Source: Halothiobacillus diazotrophicus | GTDB lineage: Bacteria; Pseudomonadota; Gammaproteobacteria; Halothiobacillales; Halothiobacillaceae | Length of the DNA: 64,000 nt | NCBI RefSeq assembly: GCF_001663815.1 | Contig: NZ_CP016027.1 | Location: 930,001-994,000, forward strand | Direction: 5' to 3' | In this document: positions 54,072 to 61,014 of the stretch, piece by piece | How the letters are laid out: each line of letters starts with the position of its first letter | Position numbering within the stretch: the first letter of the stretch is position 1 | Position numbers and translations under genes: made by a program | Notes under the pieces: model-generated | Databases searched by the model: none | Told to the model about the DNA's origin: nothing | Seen by the model: the letters and a program-made list of their open reading frames with translations, nothing else

Positions 54072-54082
54072 GCTCTTTTTGC

Positions 54083-54178
54083 AGCTAACGCCTAAGCTAA
54101 CCCGCCGCCGGAGCGCGGCGCGCGGAGGGAACCCAGCGGCGCAGCCGGTGGGCGGTCGGGTTGAGCGTGATGTTAGGC
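54083..54178 (-). repeat. attC18 (96-bp family)
   Basis: AGCTAAC to GTTAGGC. Confidence 0.92.
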
Positions 54179-54354
54179 GCGGGATGATGAAATGACGATG
54201 AACGCATAACGCGCGGTACCTCCCTGTGGACGACGCCCTTGCTTGCAACTATGCACCAAGCACCGATGATGCGCGACCCAGAATTTGAAGGGCGTGTTTG
54301 CGGCCAATTTGGGCTACCGAACTGATGACAGAGAACACCAAGAATCGCCCGAGT
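54179..54354 (-). repeat. ORF-less repeat cassette, copy 9 (cassette 18)
   Basis: Standard body. The frame at 54097-54207 (minus) starts MRSSSFHHPAPNIT; the ATG is retained although the flanking bases have changed. Confidence 0.85.
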
Positions 54355-54450
54355 GCCTAACGCCTAAGCTAACCCGCCGCCGGAGCGCGACGCGCGGAGG
54401 GAACCCAGCGGCGCAGCCGGTGGGCGGTCGGGTTGAGCGTGTTGTTAGGC
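54355..54450 (-). repeat. attC17 (96-bp family)
   Basis: GCCTAAC to GTTAGGC. Confidence 0.92.
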
Positions 54451-54626
54451 ACGATGTAATGCAAAAACTGTGAACGCATGACGTGCGGTACCTCCCTGTG
54501 GGCGACGGCCTTGTTTGCCACTATGCACCAAGCCCCAACGATGCGCGACCCGGAATTTGAAGGGCGTGTTTGCTGCCAGATTGGGCTACCGAACTGCTGA
54601 TAGAAAACACCAAGTATCGCCCGCGT
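54451..54626 (-). repeat. ORF-less repeat cassette, copy 8 (cassette 17)
   Basis: Standard body of the MRSQFLHYIVPNNT subtype, as in copies 12 and 13; frame at 54369-54479 (minus). Confidence 0.85.
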
Positions 54627-54710
54627 GCCTAACATGGAGCTAAGGGGCGGAGACACGCAGTGGCGGAGTCCCAGCGACCGAAGGGAGCGAACTTGAGCGT
54701 AGGGTTAGGC
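54627..54710 (-). repeat. attC16
   Basis: 84 bp, GCCTAAC to GTTAGGC, with GGCGGAGACACGCAGTGGCGGAG inner arm. Confidence 0.84.
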
Positions 54711-55184
54711 ATTTTTGACGCTATTACCCTCGGCACTAAGCCTGACACTCTTTGTAGTGATTGGCTCAAATAACCTCATAGTGATTGAATGGAGTGGCAC
54801 AAAGAAGCTAACAGGGGTAATGCACGTTGCTGAAGTCTGAAAACACTCTGGAAAAAACTGTCGGTTGTCAGGTATTTCGTTGAGCATGTCTTGGTAGGAC
54901 AGCCATCTGACAGCCTTGCCAGATGACTTGGCAATCACATGTCCGACATAGAAACATAAGAGATACAAGAAGTTTTGATTGGCCCGGACGTTCAAGAATG
55001 CATTAAATTCAGGTTTGATTTTGGTACGAATCTGATCAAGCAAACTATCTACTCGGTCAAGGCTTTCCATTGTGCCGTCCAGATTACACTGATTTAAAGC
55101 GGCATTAAAGGAAAGCCCACCCGGAAATTCGCCCTGAGTAAAAAACGTATTCAGATACCACTGTGCTTGATCATTCATGTTCAT
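54705..55184 (-). CDS. Hypothetical protein, cassette 16
   Basis: 159 residues (MNMNDQAQWYLNTFFTQGEFPGGLSFNAALNQ...), with a hydrophobic NFLYLLCFYVGHVIAKSSGKAVRWLSYQDML segment that is more likely a buried helix than a membrane span. No family recognised. A GGGGGGATAG ribosome-binding site lies just before the ATG, so translation is independent of the array leader. AT-rich relative to the chromosome. The stop overlaps the attC16 core. Confidence 0.68.
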   Translation of the reverse strand: MNMNDQAQWYLNTFFTQGEFPGGLSFNAALNQCNLDGTMESLDRVDSLLDQIRTKIKPEFNAFLNVRANQNFLYLLCFYVGHVIAKSSGKAVRWLSYQDMLNEIPDNRQFFPECFQTSATCITPVSFFVPLHSITMRLFEPITTKSVRLSAEGNSVKNA

Positions 55185-55210
55185 ATCTATCCCCCCAATC
55201 CCTCATGCAT

Positions 55211-55306
55211 GCCTAACGCCTAAGCTAACCCGCCGCCGGAGCGCGACGCGCGGAGGGAACCCAGCGGCGCAGCCGGTGGGCGGTCGGGTTGAGCGTGATG
55301 TTAGGC
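55211..55306 (-). repeat. attC15 (96-bp family)
   Basis: GCCTAAC to GTTAGGC. Confidence 0.92.
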
Positions 55307-55480
55307 GCGGGATGATGAAATAACGATGAAACCATGACGTGCGGTACCTCCCTGTGGGCGACGCCCTTGTTTGCCACTATGCACCAAGCCCCAATGATGC
55401 GCGACCCGGAATTTGGGGTTTGTTTGCAGCCTGATTTGGCTGCCAGGCTGCTGATAGAAAACACCTCAAATCACCGTAGT
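55307..55480 (-). repeat. ORF-less repeat cassette, copy 7 (cassette 15)
   Basis: Subtype with the distal part GGGGTTTGTTTGCAGCCTG. Frame at 55225-55335 (minus), MVSSLFHHPAPNIT. The body is identical by eye to copy 4 (56610-56783). Confidence 0.85.
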
Positions 55481-55576
55481 GCCTAACGCCTAAGCTAACC
55501 CGCCGCCGGAGCGCGCAGCGCGGAGGGAACCCAACGGCGCAGCCGGTGGGCGGTCGGGTTGGGCGTGATGTTAGGC
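55481..55576 (-). repeat. attC14 (96-bp family, GCGCAGCGCGG variant)
   Basis: GCCTAAC to GTTAGGC; shares GCGCGCAGCGCGG and GTTGGGCGTG with attC13 only. Confidence 0.92.
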
Positions 55577-55753
55577 GCGGGATGATGATAAGACTGCAAA
55601 CGCATGATGTGCGGTACCTCCCTGTGGGCGACGCCCTTCCCTGCCACTATGCACCAAGCCCCAACTGATGCGCGACCCGGAATTTGAATCGTGTGTTTGC
55701 GGCCAGATTGGGCTACCGAACTGCTGACAGAAAACACCAAGAATCGCCCGAGT
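55577..55753 (-). repeat. ORF-less repeat cassette, copy 6 (cassette 14)
   Basis: Frame at 55495-55605 (minus), MRLQSYHHPAPNIT. Confidence 0.85.
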
Positions 55754-55849
55754 GCCTAACGCCTAAGCTAACCCGCCGCCGGAGCGCGCAGCGCGGAGGG
55801 AACCCAACGGCGCAGCCGGTGGGCGGTCGGGTTGGGCGTGATGTTAGGC
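55754..55849 (-). repeat. attC13 (96-bp family, GCGCAGCGCGG variant)
   Basis: Identical by eye to attC14, so the two cassettes are a recent duplication. Confidence 0.92.
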
Positions 55850-56023
55850 GCGGGATGATGATAAGACTGCAAACGCATGATGTGCGGTACCTCCCTGTGG
55901 GCGACGCCCTAGCTTGCCACTATGCACCAAGCCAAAACGATGCGCGAGCCGGAATTTGGGATTTGTTTGCAGCCTGATGCGGCAGCCAGACTGCTGATAG
56001 AAGACGCCCCGAATTACCGTAGT
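55850..56023 (-). repeat. ORF-less repeat cassette, copy 5 (cassette 13)
   Basis: A hybrid: the proximal part matches copy 6, the distal part the GGGATTTGTTTGCAGCCTG subtype. Frame at 55768-55878 (minus). Confidence 0.85.
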
Positions 56024-56110
56024 GCATAACGACAAGGTAAGGGGCGCGGAGCCGCGTCGCGGCGGAGCGTCCCAGCGACCGTAGGGAGCGACTTGACCGG
56101 CTTGTTAGGG
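56024..56110 (-). repeat. attC12
   Basis: 87 bp, GCATAAC to GTTAGGG, with CGCGGAGCCGCGTCGCGGCGG inner arm. Confidence 0.84.
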
Positions 56111-56114
56111 GCAT

Positions 56115-56504
56115 TTACCATTTTTTACTTTGTTCCAATATTCTGAGCGCTTTTTCTTTTGCATTTGTAGATGCCTTTGTATGTGCGTACCGTTCTACCC
56201 TTTCGTGAATAGTTGGTATATCCAGGAAAAGAATAAGATGATGTAGCGCATTTAATTCTTGTTCAGTTCCAGGTTTTGAATTATATAACCTTTTTATATA
56301 GGCTTCTGAATATATTTCTGGCTTTTTCTCTAAATCTTGGCTAATTGCGTCATCAAAGCCTCCTGGTCCACACCAATAAATTCGTTCTCTTAAAGTAAGC
56401 TCGAAATTTCGTAGCGGAGTGGATATAAATCCAGGTGCGATATCGGAAAGCTTTCCTAGCAATATTACGAATATATACAATAGTGAATAAAGTGTAATCC
56501 TCAC
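56115..56504 (-). CDS. Hypothetical membrane-anchored protein, cassette 12
   Basis: 129 residues with one N-terminal hydrophobic helix (ITLYSLLYIFVILLGKL) and a charged helical C-terminal part (HERVERYAHTKASTNAKEKALRILEQSKKW). Strongly AT-rich, the most unlike the chromosome of all cassettes here. No family recognised. The start is the first ATG of the cassette; no Shine-Dalgarno is obvious. Confidence 0.65.
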   Translation of the reverse strand: MRITLYSLLYIFVILLGKLSDIAPGFISTPLRNFELTLRERIYWCGPGGFDDAISQDLEKKPEIYSEAYIKRLYNSKPGTEQELNALHHLILFLDIPTIHERVERYAHTKASTNAKEKALRILEQSKKW

Positions 56505-56513
56505 TTTAGATGC

Positions 56514-56609
56514 CCCTAACGCCTAAGCTAACCCGCCGCCGGAGCGCGGCGCGCGGAGGGAACCCAACGGCGCAGCCGGTGGGCGGTCGGGTTGAGCGTG
56601 ATGTTAGGC
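56514..56609 (-). repeat. attC11 (96-bp family)
   Basis: CCCTAAC (core with C for R) to GTTAGGC. Confidence 0.9.
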
Positions 56610-56783
56610 GCGGGATGATGAAATAACGATGAAACCATGACGTGCGGTACCTCCCTGTGGGCGACGCCCTTGTTTGCCACTATGCACCAAGCCCCAATGA
56701 TGCGCGACCCGGAATTTGGGGTTTGTTTGCAGCCTGATTTGGCTGCCAGGCTGCTGATAGAAAACACCTCAAATCACCGTAGT
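56610..56783 (-). repeat. ORF-less repeat cassette, copy 4 (cassette 11)
   Basis: Same body as copy 7. Frame at 56528-56638 (minus), MVSSLFHHPAPNIT. Confidence 0.85.
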
Positions 56784-56864
56784 GCCTAACGTTCGAGCTA
56801 ACCGGCGGGCAAAAGCAGAGCGAAGCGCCGCTTTTGCCCGTCCGTGTTGAGCGAATTGTTGGGC
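56784..56864 (-). repeat. attC10
   Basis: 81 bp, GCCTAAC to GTTGGGC, with GGCGGGCAAAAGC/GCTTTTGCCCGTCC arms. Confidence 0.87.
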
Positions 56865-56868
56865 GTGC

Positions 56869-57261
56869 TCACGGTTGCACCATGAATGATTCATAACCCC
56901 ACACGATGCAGAGCGCAGCCAACACCAACCAAATTATAACAATTACTGAGCCAGCAACTCGGCTTACTGGTTTTCCATTCTTAATGGTTTCCTGTGCCCG
57001 TGTTCGGGACTCGGCCAAAACGGAATGGGGGACCAATTTGATTGCCAATGCGATACCCAGAGGTATCAGAATGAGATCATCCAGGTAGCCAAGAACAGGC
57101 ACGAAGTCTGGAATTAGATCAATGGGGCTGAAGGCATAAGCAACGATACCAGCAACAAGAAGCTTGGCGTACCAAGGCGTCCGCGGGTCACGCGCGGCAA
57201 GGTAAAGCGCAAAGGTTTCTGCCTTGAGATGACGCGCACGTTGTTTCAATTTTTCGAGCAC
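56869..57261 (-). CDS. DUF1232 (YkvA-like) membrane protein, cassette 10
   Basis: 130 residues with the DUF1232 core DPRTPWYAKLLVAGIVAYAFSPIDLIPDFVPVLGYLDDLILIPLGIALAIKLVP and a second hydrophobic helix at the C-terminus (SVIVIIWLVLAALCIVWGY). No ATG is well placed: the likely start is a GTG at 57261 shortly after the cassette edge, preceded by GAGGCGG. Family function is unknown; DUF1232 proteins are common cargo of integrons. Confidence 0.82.
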   Translation of the reverse strand: MLEKLKQRARHLKAETFALYLAARDPRTPWYAKLLVAGIVAYAFSPIDLIPDFVPVLGYLDDLILIPLGIALAIKLVPHSVLAESRTRAQETIKNGKPVSRVAGSVIVIIWLVLAALCIVWGYESFMVQP

Positions 57262-57284
57262 TACCACCGCCTCGCTAAATAGAC

Positions 57285-57380
57285 GCCCAACGTTTGAAGT
57301 AACCGGCGCCGGAGCGCGCCGCGCGGAGGGTACCCCAACAGCTACGCTGTTGGGGCGTCCGGTTGACTGATGGGTTAGCA
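57285..57380 (-). repeat. attC9
   Basis: 96 bp but of different sequence, GCCCAAC to GTTAGCA, with CCCCAACAGCTACGCTGTTGGGG as a perfect inner hairpin. Confidence 0.87.
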
Positions 57381-57926
57381 CGCATTGATAGCCCCCAGAA
57401 CAAGTTGCTTTAGTTCCTCTGCAATTTCGAGATAGCCAAGAATGGCTTCTTCGGAGGGGCTAAAGTCGACCTCGTGTGCGGCCGTATTCCGGAGACGTCG
57501 CAGCGCCATGAACCCAGGAACATAGGCTCTTGGGAGAAGCTCTGCCCTCGCAAGCGCTCGGATTAGTGCCATGGAGTTGTATCTTGTTTGTGTAGTGAGG
57601 AGGCCATGCTTTTTAGCGAGCGATTTTAGGGCCACCTCAATCTCTATCCATGCACTAAGTAGTGTCTCGCGGGGGTTGGCCGTAGCCGACTGAACGGTTG
57701 CTGGCTCCAACAAAATGGCTTCACCTCCAGGAGCCTTTGTCACAATTTGTTCAGCTAGTTTCTCGACCTCATTCTCAAATTCAAACTCGGCAGAACCGAC
57801 TTTCCCCTTCTTGATCCGGCTGAGGAGCCTACGTAACTCTCCGCGAAACATGACCGCTAGAGTGATCGTGGCTAGTGGCCATGCAGCAGCTTTCGTCAGT
57901 TCCACAATGAAGGTGAGTGCGTCCAT
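57375..57926 (-). CDS. Membrane-anchored protein with HEPN-like/DUF4145-like domain, cassette 9
   Basis: 183 residues: an N-terminal hydrophobic helix (LTKAAAWPLATITLAVMF), a charged linker (RRLLSRIKKGKVGSAEFEFENEVEKLAEQI), and a helical domain with FMALRRLRNTAAHEVDFSPSEEAILGYLEIAEEL. The RNTAAH motif (R-x4-H) after a helix is characteristic of HEPN/DUF4145-type proteins, which include RNases and defence-associated proteins. Whether it is catalytic here is unknown. The start follows the cassette core closely. Confidence 0.7.
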   Translation of the reverse strand: MDALTFIVELTKAAAWPLATITLAVMFRGELRRLLSRIKKGKVGSAEFEFENEVEKLAEQIVTKAPGGEAILLEPATVQSATANPRETLLSAWIEIEVALKSLAKKHGLLTTQTRYNSMALIRALARAELLPRAYVPGFMALRRLRNTAAHEVDFSPSEEAILGYLEIAEELKQLVLGAINAC

Positions 57927-57935
57927 AATTGTGCG

Positions 57936-58031
57936 TGCTAACGCCTAAGCTAACCCGCCGCCGGAGCGCGACGCGCGGAGGGAACCCAACGGCGCAGCCG
58001 GTGGGCGGTCGGGTTGAGCGTGATGTTAGGC
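57936..58031 (-). repeat. attC8 (96-bp family)
   Basis: TGCTAAC to GTTAGGC. Confidence 0.92.
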
Positions 58032-58207
58032 GCGGGATGATGAAATAACGATGAAACCATGACGTGCGGTACCTCCCTGTGGGCGACGCCCTTGTTTGCC
58101 ACTATGCACCAAGCCCCAACGATGCGCGACCCGGAATTTGAAGGGCGTGTTTGCTGCCAGATTGGGCTACCGAACTGCTGGCAGAAAACACCAAAAACCA
58201 CCCAAGT
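58032..58207 (-). repeat. ORF-less repeat cassette, copy 3 (cassette 8)
   Basis: Frame at 57950-58060 (minus), MVSSLFHHPAPNIT, joined to the distal GAAGGGCGTGTTTGC subtype, so it is a mosaic of two repeat types. Confidence 0.85.
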
Positions 58208-58303
58208 GCCTAACGCCTAAGCTAACCCGCCGCCGGAGCGCGACGCGCGGAGGGAACCCAGCGGCGCAGCCGGTGGGCGGTCGGGTTGAGCGTGATGTTA
58301 GGC
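58208..58303 (-). repeat. attC7 (96-bp family)
   Basis: GCCTAAC to GTTAGGC. Confidence 0.92.
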
Positions 58304-58479
58304 GCGGAATGATGAAAAGACGATGAACGCATGACGTGCGGTACCTCCCTGTGGGCGACGCCCTTCCCTGCCACTATGCACCAAGCCCCAACGATGCGCG
58401 ACCCGGAATTTGAAGGGCGTGTTTGCGGCCAGATTGGGCTACCGAACTGCTGACAGAAAACACCAAGTATCGCCCGAGT
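58304..58479 (-). repeat. ORF-less repeat cassette, copy 2 (cassette 7)
   Basis: A representative copy. On the minus strand it runs from CACTCGGGCGATACTTGG through the GGGCGTCGCCC hairpin, then CAGGGAGG, 11 bases and ATG. The frame (58222-58332) encodes MRSSSFHHSAPNIT followed by NPTAHRLRRWVPSARRAP from the attC, stopping at the attC TAG. The 120 bp before the Shine-Dalgarno have no frame longer than a few dozen codons. Confidence 0.85.
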
Positions 58480-58546
58480 GCCTAACGGTTAAGCTCAGCC
58501 GAGGCGGCGCGGTAGCGCCGACGTCGGCTGGAGTGAATTTTTATGA
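58480..58546 (-). repeat. attC6 with mutated inner core
   Basis: 67 bp, left core GCCTAAC, but the right core reads TTTATGA instead of GTTATGA (minus TCATAAA). The arms are otherwise recognisable. Confidence 0.75.
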
Positions 58547-58834
58547 GTTTTCATTGATAAATTCTTTCCAATCAAGCATTACCTTTGCAGCTTCTATTGC
58601 TTTTTCTTTATCAAAAGACAATCCCATATTTTCAGATGCTGCCCATTTTAAATATTCAACAATATCTTCAAGATTTCCTGCTTGCACCCGACCGTAGATA
58701 GCAGTCATATAACTATGATATTCGTCACGAGCTTGAGGCATACCGCTGACCCCGATAGGGTCCCAAATATAATGAACTACTTCTTCTATGCGCTGATATA
58801 GATCAGCATCTTTCGGTAACATATTCTCGTTCAT
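58541..58834 (-). CDS. Small hypothetical protein, cassette 6
   Basis: 97 residues (RIEEVVHYIWDPIGVSGMPQARDEYHSYMTAIYGRV... FDKEKAIEAAKVMLDWKEF). Proteins with a VVHYIWDPIGV segment form a small soluble family that recurs in integrons and near toxin loci; I recall the pattern but no assigned function. AT-rich. The stop TAA lies in the mutated core of attC6. No clear Shine-Dalgarno. Confidence 0.72.
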   Translation of the reverse strand: MNENMLPKDADLYQRIEEVVHYIWDPIGVSGMPQARDEYHSYMTAIYGRVQAGNLEDIVEYLKWAASENMGLSFDKEKAIEAAKVMLDWKEFINENS

Positions 58835-58840
58835 ACAGAC

Positions 58841-58910
58841 TCATAACGTTTGAATTCAGCGGACGGCAAAAGCGCAGCTTTTGACGGTCCGCTGGAATGA
58901 TTTGTTATGC
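58841..58910 (-). repeat. attC5
   Basis: 70 bp, TCATAAC to GTTATGC, with CGGACGGCAAAAGCGCAGCTTTTGACGGTCCG as the inner hairpin. Confidence 0.87.
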
Positions 58911-58915
58911 GTGAT

Positions 58916-59230
58916 TTATAGGCCACTTGCGATTGCCTGCTTGATTATTGGGGCCACAGACTCTTTTGAGATTCCGCGTTCTCGGCAGTATTCCGACAGC
59001 AGCCATACAGAGAGTTGTTTTTGGCCTTTGCTGGAGTTGCACCCACGACAGCAAAGCGCGATGTTTTCTCTTGTGATGATTTTTTCATCATTGATGATGT
59101 GTTCCCAGCTTGCTGACGACTTTGTGGAAACTTTGGGAGTGGTAAATGGCGTGCCGCAATAGACGCACGCTTTATCGCGGGCGCGGACTTCCGTTTCTAA
59201 CCAAGCAGGGATGTTCCAGTTATTTGCCAC
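58916..59230 (-). CDS. Small HNH endonuclease, cassette 5
   Basis: 104 residues with an HNH zinc-finger nuclease core: RDKACVYCGTPF (first Cys pair), SWEHIINDE (catalytic H region), NIALCCRGCNSSKGQK (second Cys pair and Asn). The layout matches short free-standing HNH enzymes found in phage and cassettes. No specificity domain is fused, so its targets are not predictable. Confidence 0.85.
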   Translation of the reverse strand: MANNWNIPAWLETEVRARDKACVYCGTPFTTPKVSTKSSASWEHIINDEKIITRENIALCCRGCNSSKGQKQLSVWLLSEYCRERGISKESVAPIIKQAIASGL

Positions 59231-59245
59231 GGCTAAGAGCTTTAC

Positions 59246-59341
59246 GCATAACGCCTAAGCTAACCCGCCGCCGGAGCGCGGCGCGCGGAGGGAACCCAGC
59301 GGCGTAGCCGGTGGGCGGTCGGGTTGAGCGTGATGTTAGGC
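59246..59341 (-). repeat. attC4 (96-bp family)
   Basis: GCATAAC to GTTAGGC. Confidence 0.92.
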
Positions 59342-59517
59342 GCGGGATGATGAAATGCCGGTGAACCCATGACCTGCGGTACCTCCCTGTGGGCGACACC
59401 CTTCCCTGCCACTATGCACCAAGCCCCGACGATACGCGACCCGGAATTTGAAGGGCGTGTTTGCTGCCAGATTGGGCTACCGAACTGCTGACAGAAAACA
59501 CCAAGAATCGCCAGAGT
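59342..59517 (-). repeat. ORF-less repeat cassette, copy 1 (cassette 4)
   Basis: The copy nearest the attI-like end. Frame at 59260-59370 (minus), MGSPAFHHPAPNIT, with GGGAGG upstream. Confidence 0.85.
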
Positions 59518-59598
59518 GCCTAACGTTTAGCTTGAGGGGCGCGGAGACAGCGAGCGAAGCTTGCTGGCGGAGCGTCCCTCTCGAAGCGATTGTTAGGC
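59518..59598 (-). repeat. attC3
   Basis: 81 bp, GCCTAAC to GTTAGGC, with GCGGAGACAGCGAGCGAAGC inner arm. Confidence 0.84.
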
Positions 59599-60066
59599 AT
59601 TTTTACCCTCGAATATCGGTTTTAAATGATATTGCGCTAACGCCTCAAGCAGGCCAAGCGCAAATGAATCGCCGTTGTCTTTGATAAGCAACTCAATGCG
59701 GGACATGTTGGCCTTGATCCAGTTCTGGATGTTCAGTTTTGAAAGCGAGTCGATTTCCAGATGCTTTTCTGGTGGGTATTGATTTTTGAGTTGTTCTTTG
59801 TGTTTCATTATTGATTTCGGCATTGTGCTTGGGGTGGTTTCGTCCAAGTTGTAATGATGGGAGTTCCATCTGGCTTTGCTTTTTGCGCCAGCCTTACCAA
59901 CCTTGAAACAACACCTTTCATTCATGAAGACGTAAACGCCACACCATCCTGTTTGAAGGGTAGTTGGATTGTGGCTTTGACCATTCTGCATGAATGTTGC
60001 TGACACACTTATGCCGGTTAAGCGCTCAAATTCTGCTTTGATGGTGTCAGCGATTTCTTGGCTCAT
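59593..60066 (-). CDS. GIY-YIG-like protein, cassette 3
   Basis: 157 residues. The segment GWCGVYVFMNERCCFKVGKAGAKSKARWNSHHY matches a divergent GIY-YIG pattern (G-V-Y ... K-V-G-K, with Arg downstream) and the C-terminus holds SRIELLIKDNGDSFALGLLEALAQYHLKP, where ELL and ALLEAL helices could supply the Glu. It is clearly different from the GIY-YIG protein of cassette 23. Nuclease activity is plausible but not certain. The stop overlaps the attC3 core. Confidence 0.68.
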   Translation of the reverse strand: MSQEIADTIKAEFERLTGISVSATFMQNGQSHNPTTLQTGWCGVYVFMNERCCFKVGKAGAKSKARWNSHHYNLDETTPSTMPKSIMKHKEQLKNQYPPEKHLEIDSLSKLNIQNWIKANMSRIELLIKDNGDSFALGLLEALAQYHLKPIFEGKNA

Positions 60067-60075
60067 ATTCGTGAT

Positions 60076-60168
60076 GCCTAACGTTTCGCATCACCGGCGG
60101 TAAAAAGTGGTGCGACGAGGAACGAGGAGCGCCGCTTTTTACCGTCCGCGTGCATGCGATTGTTAGCC
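60076..60168 (-). repeat. attC2
   Basis: 93 bp, GCCTAAC to GTTAGCC, with GCGGTAAAAAGTGG inner arm. Confidence 0.85.
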
Positions 60169-60906
60169 CTTTTTACTTTCAACGACACAATAGCCATTTT
60201 TTAAAACCAGCCCATATTGGCCGCCCGGCTTTTTGACTAACGGATTCCACTCAATGAAATCCGAAACATCTAAAAAGAATGATGCCCGTTCATCCCCTTC
60301 CTCTACTGAAGATAGATCAGTCGTTATCCCACCAGTCTCGAATAAACGAAAGATGTCCAAAAGAATCCATAGTGCTTCGTCGTCATCGGACAAAGATGTC
60401 GTACTTAGCAATTCGCGCCGAAAACTTATTGGATTAGGATAGTCACCGAGAACACGGAATGGAGCCTCCCATTGAAGTAATCGCGCAAGTTCGTAGGACG
60501 AAACATGGGCTATTTGCTCTATGTTAGGTAACTTGGGCGAAATAGCCTTTAGTTCACGATATTTTTCTTCGTCCAATAGGATTGAACCTTTCACCCGCGT
60601 GAAATAGGGCGGATCATATTCGCTCGCTTCCCAAGACCCTTGATCCATTTTTCCAAATGCTGGCAGCATAAAAATAAGTTTGCTGAGCTTTCTTATAGAG
60701 AGCCAGCCGCCAGAAGCGCAACCCGGGTACCCGCAGTGGTCGCATACTTGAAATTGAATGGGATCTTCATCAAAGTCCATCAATTCGATTGCGTTTGCTA
60801 GATTCTCGTCATCGGCGTAAATGGAAGTAACTTCCACAGTTCCTTGCCCGGAGGATGAAAAATCCATCCTTTTAGGTTTCGCCTTAAATTCGTTCGGAGT
60901 CCACAT
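60163..60906 (-). CDS. Hypothetical protein with Cys-rich turn, cassette 2
   Basis: 247 residues. It has an N-terminal beta region (RMDFSSSGQGTVEVTSIYADDENLANAIELMDFDEDP), then VCDHCGYPGCASGGW, which could bind a metal through three or four Cys, and a helical C-terminal half (DDEALWILLDIFRLFETGG). No family recognised. The overall acidic character and lone location are like immunity or recognition proteins, but this is only an impression. Stop at the attC2 core. Confidence 0.65.
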   Translation of the reverse strand: MWTPNEFKAKPKRMDFSSSGQGTVEVTSIYADDENLANAIELMDFDEDPIQFQVCDHCGYPGCASGGWLSIRKLSKLIFMLPAFGKMDQGSWEASEYDPPYFTRVKGSILLDEEKYRELKAISPKLPNIEQIAHVSSYELARLLQWEAPFRVLGDYPNPISFRRELLSTTSLSDDDEALWILLDIFRLFETGGITTDLSSVEEGDERASFFLDVSDFIEWNPLVKKPGGQYGLVLKNGYCVVESKKG

Positions 60907-60917
60907 TTGTTTTAAAG

Positions 60918-61013
60918 GGCTAACGCCGTAGCTCAGGGGCGACCGGAGGCCGAAGGCCGGAGGGAACCGAGAAGCATAGCTTCTCGGGCGTCCCCTGGAG
61001 CGGCGGGTTAGCC
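60918..61013 (-). repeat. attC1
   Basis: 96 bp, GGCTAAC to GTTAGCC, with GAGAAGCATAGCTTCTC inner hairpin. First attC of the array. Confidence 0.86.
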
Positions 61014-61014
61014 A

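Noticed and set aside
54285-54473. Plus-strand frames starting KGVFAAxLGYRT and running through attC
   Set aside because: They start at TTG without a ribosome-binding site, run against the cassette orientation, and end wherever the following attC differs.
55225-56767. 79-residue proteins on minus (two identical copies at 55225-55464 and 56528-56767) and similar frames through other attC sites
   Set aside because: They extend the conserved 36-codon frame upstream through the Shine-Dalgarno into the body, with starts that differ between copies. Only the shorter frame keeps start and ribosome-binding site in all 13.
53253-59598. CRISPR-like look of many evenly spaced, nearly identical ~96-bp repeats
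   Set aside because: The repeats are long, have inverted cores GCCTAAC and GTTAGGC with internal arms, and are separated by gene-sized or repeated segments, not short unique spacers. They are attC sites.
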